In this document: positions 62,251 through 64,000 of the stretch, one piece after another
Numbering within the stretch: the stretch's first letter is position 1
Layout of the letters: each line of letters begins with the position of its first letter
NCBI RefSeq assembly: GCF_001936615.1
Contig: NZ_MLBF01000003.1
Location: forward strand, 1-64,000
Source: Desulfosporosinus metallidurans
GTDB taxonomy: Bacteria > Bacillota > Desulfitobacteriia > Desulfitobacteriales > Desulfitobacteriaceae
Direction of reading: 5' to 3'
Length of the DNA: 64,000 nucleotides
Program-made: the position numbers and the translations under genes
Notes under the pieces: generated by a model
Told to the model about the DNA's origin: nothing
Databases searched by the model: none
The model's input: only the letters and a program-made list of their open reading frames with translations

Positions 62251-63665
62251 TATTTGCCACCTTCTTTCTGGCTCAACGCTTCTTGCATAATTTGTCGGGC
62301 AATCGGAGCGGCTGCCCCCCCTCCGGTTCCACCATGTTCCACAATAACGGCTACCGCAATCCGTGGTGCCTCCGCTGGCGCAAAGGCTATATACCAAGCA
62401 TGCGTCGAAACATTTCCTCCTGGTTCTGCTGAACCCGTCTTGGCAGCAACTTGAACATCTGCCAAGGCCCCTGGCGCAGCCGTTCCATCAGTCACTGCGG
62501 TTACCATCGCACTCGTGATCTTATCTGCTTCCTCTTTAGAAAGCGCGGTCAGCCAAGGCTGAGGGTTCTGTTCATACAGAACCGTTTGGGAGGGGTCTAG
62601 AACACGTTCCACAAGATGCGGGGTCATGATGACCCCATGATTGGCTATTCCGGCGGTGATCAACGCCATATGAAAGGGTGAGACTAGAACTTCGCCTTGC
62701 CCAAACGTACTCGCCGCAAGAAGATTTGTAGTTAACTTAGCAGGAATTTTTGCAGCATTCGTAATCGAACTCATAGGTACATTCAGTTCAAAAGGGATTT
62801 TTTGCCCAAAACCGAACCCTTTGGCAGCTGAAAGGAAATTATTATCCCCTGCCTTGACCCCAAACGTCGCAAAATACGTGTTACAGGAGTCGGCCAAAGC
62901 CATATTATAGTTTACCCAGCCATGTGCCTTGTCATTTTGTTCCGGAATAACTTGCCCATTAATAACAGTCGATCCCTTACAATCATATAAATCCGTGGTA
63001 TTTATCCCACTTCGTAATACCGCAGCAGAGGTAACCACCTTCATAATCGAACCTGGCGGGAAGAGGGAAAAAGCATGGTTTTCCAGGGGTCTGTCCTGTT
63101 TACGACTAATGACAGTATTCCAATTTTGGTCAAGATTTGTGGGATCAAAACTAGGTTGGCTTACCAAAGCCAAAATTTCTCCAGTTCGTGGATCGATGGC
63201 AACAACAGCCCCCATCTTCCCTTTGAGCGCATTATAGGCAATGCTCTGCAAGCGTGAATCTAGGGTGAGCACCACATCATCCCCTTGGCGGGGAAGGGCA
63301 AAGAGCTGCTGAATCGTTTGGGTGGGCGTAGCCTTCTTGATTCCTAGCAACCAATCTGCCAAACTTCCTTCCAGACCGGAAGCACCCAGTTTTACCGTTG
63401 AATAACCGAGGGCAGGCTCAAACAATTCCCCCTTAGGATACACCCGAACCTTCTTGCCTTGGGAAGTCTGAGTTTGCGCTATTATTTCGCCGTTGCGATC
63501 AAAAATTCCTCCCCTAGTCACACGGCTTTCCATGAGAATTAAGCGACGATTGGCTGGGTTTTCCAGTAACGTATCCGCTTGAACTACTTGCCAATAGACT
63601 AAACCAAGACTAAGAATAAAAAAACTGAACGCCATTCCAAGTGCTACTCGACGTACCCCTCGCAT
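62250..63665 (-). CDS. penicillin-binding protein, transpeptidase (FtsI/PbpA-type)
   Basis: 471 aa. N-terminal membrane anchor (residues 8-28), a short dimerisation region (RVTRGGIFDRNGEIIAQT) and the transpeptidase domain: S206 in PPGSIMK, SCN at 260-262 and KTG at 409-411. It is smaller than usual class B PBPs. Encoded with an FtsW/RodA-type protein and prkC, so likely a wall-synthesis pair for growth or sporulation (the SpoVE-SpoVD style is possible). Confidence 0.93.
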   Translation of the reverse strand: MRGVRRVALGMAFSFFILSLGLVYWQVVQADTLLENPANRRLILMESRVTRGGIFDRNGEIIAQTQTSQGKKVRVYPKGELFEPALGYSTVKLGASGLEGSLADWLLGIKKATPTQTIQQLFALPRQGDDVVLTLDSRLQSIAYNALKGKMGAVVAIDPRTGEILALVSQPSFDPTNLDQNWNTVISRKQDRPLENHAFSLFPPGSIMKVVTSAAVLRSGINTTDLYDCKGSTVINGQVIPEQNDKAHGWVNYNMALADSCNTYFATFGVKAGDNNFLSAAKGFGFGQKIPFELNVPMSSITNAAKIPAKLTTNLLAASTFGQGEVLVSPFHMALITAGIANHGVIMTPHLVERVLDPSQTVLYEQNPQPWLTALSKEEADKITSAMVTAVTDGTAAPGALADVQVAAKTGSAEPGGNVSTHAWYIAFAPAEAPRIAVAVIVEHGGTGGGAAAPIARQIMQEALSQKEGGK

Positions 63666-64000
63666 TATGTTGCATACTCCCTTCCCTTATTCTTGGTACT
63701 GAGAGAACCCACCGCCGTGGCGTTTGAGATATTCAGCAACACGCCCAGCAAGATAAAGTGAACAAGAAGCGAACTTCCACCATAACTCACCCAAGGAAGA
63801 GGAATGCCTGTCAAAGGAAGTAGTTTAGTGACCCCAGCGAGAATAATTAATGTTTCTGTGCCTAGAAGAATCCCAATTCCAGCCGCTAAAATTTGTCCAA
63901 ACCGGTCTTTAGCCCTAAGACTTACGGCAAAGGCCCTCATAACTACAATAAGAAAGAGAACTAGTATCGCCATGCCCCCGGCAAAGCCGAGTTCTTCGGC
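63665..64000 (-). CDS. FtsW/RodA/SpoVE family protein, C-terminal part
   Basis: Partial: the 5' end lies beyond the window. The visible C-terminal 111 residues begin AEELGFAGG, cover about three membrane helices and contain LLPLTGIPLPWVSYGGSSLL, the conserved end of SEDS glycosyltransferases. Pairs with the PBP downstream (one-base overlap). FtsW, RodA or SpoVE cannot be told apart from this piece. Confidence 0.92.
   Translation of the reverse strand, partial: AEELGFAGGMAILVLFLIVVMRAFAVSLRAKDRFGQILAAGIGILLGTETLIILAGVTKLLPLTGIPLPWVSYGGSSLLVHFILLGVLLNISNATAVGSLSTKNKGREYAT

Noticed and set aside
61732..62454. 240-codon open frame on the plus strand
   Set aside because: It is antisense to the kinase domain of prkC and the end of the PBP gene. 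The codon content is only a shadow of those genes.
1..64000. tRNA, rRNA or CRISPR arrays
   Set aside because: No cloverleaf with TTCGANTC plus CCA-type ends, no rRNA core sequences and no regularly spaced repeats were seen. The TTCGA words near 24075 are tandem spacer repeats, not tRNA T-arms.

Overview
The window looks like chromosome from a spore-forming, low-to-moderate GC Firmicute of the Peptococcaceae / Desulfitobacteriaceae type (Desulfosporosinus or Desulfitobacterium are the closest matches I can think of). The reasons are the classical Firmicute backbone order (rpsP-khpA-rimM-trmD-rplS-lepB-rbgA-rnhB, plsX-fabHKDG-acpP-fabF-rnc-smc-ftsY, prkC-rsgA-rpe-thiN), the sporulation genes (gpr, ylbJ, a small SASP-like gene), FabK in place of FabI, and a complete 11-gene complex I operon without nuoEFG. 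The species is inference. Almost all genes lie on the minus strand, so operons read from right to left.

Layout. 1-4045 is an AT-rich accessory patch. It holds an orphan HUH/rolling-circle Rep-like gene, a perfect 23-bp hairpin, two blocks of small membrane or unknown genes (minus strand 1415-2123, plus strand 2289-3785), and two direct copies of a ~115-bp sequence. The right copy cuts off the 3' end of comM. 4045-8545 has truncated comM, a two-component system and yraN. 8605-18408 is the nuoA-N operon: NuoBCDI connecting module plus NuoAHJKLMN membrane module, with no NADH-oxidising module, so the electron donor is probably not NADH directly. 18525-26178 holds rnhB, rbgA, lepB, rplS, a SPOUT methyltransferase, trmD, rimM, khpA, rpsP, ffh and ylxM (ribosome maturation and SRP). 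26185-29433 is an MTA/SAH salvage cassette (mtaD, mtnA, mtnP) sitting between the two SRP loci ffh and ftsY. 29430-43703 holds ftsY, smc, rnc, the fatty-acid synthesis operon under FapR, rpmF and yceD.

44954-50111 has ackA, a patatin-like lipase, divergent ylbJ, a coiled-coil gene, rsmD, gpr on the plus strand with a structured leader, and a 42-codon SASP-like gene facing gpr. 50112-56561 has recG with a long N-terminal extension, the two-subunit serine dehydratase, fakA (DegV-partner kinase) and an Asp23 gene. rpmB is divergent (plus). 57093-64000 has hslO, thiN, rpe, rsgA, the PASTA kinase prkC, a penicillin-binding protein and the C-terminal part of an FtsW/RodA-type gene that runs off the window.

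Regulatory structure is rich: several good sigma-A promoters, about nine terminator-like hairpins, a palindrome overlapping the fapR promoter that is the right size for a FapR operator, and dispersed palindromic repeats in intergenic gaps. I saw no tRNA, rRNA or CRISPR array. Start codons were chosen by Shine-Dalgarno position, and many are GTG or TTG.
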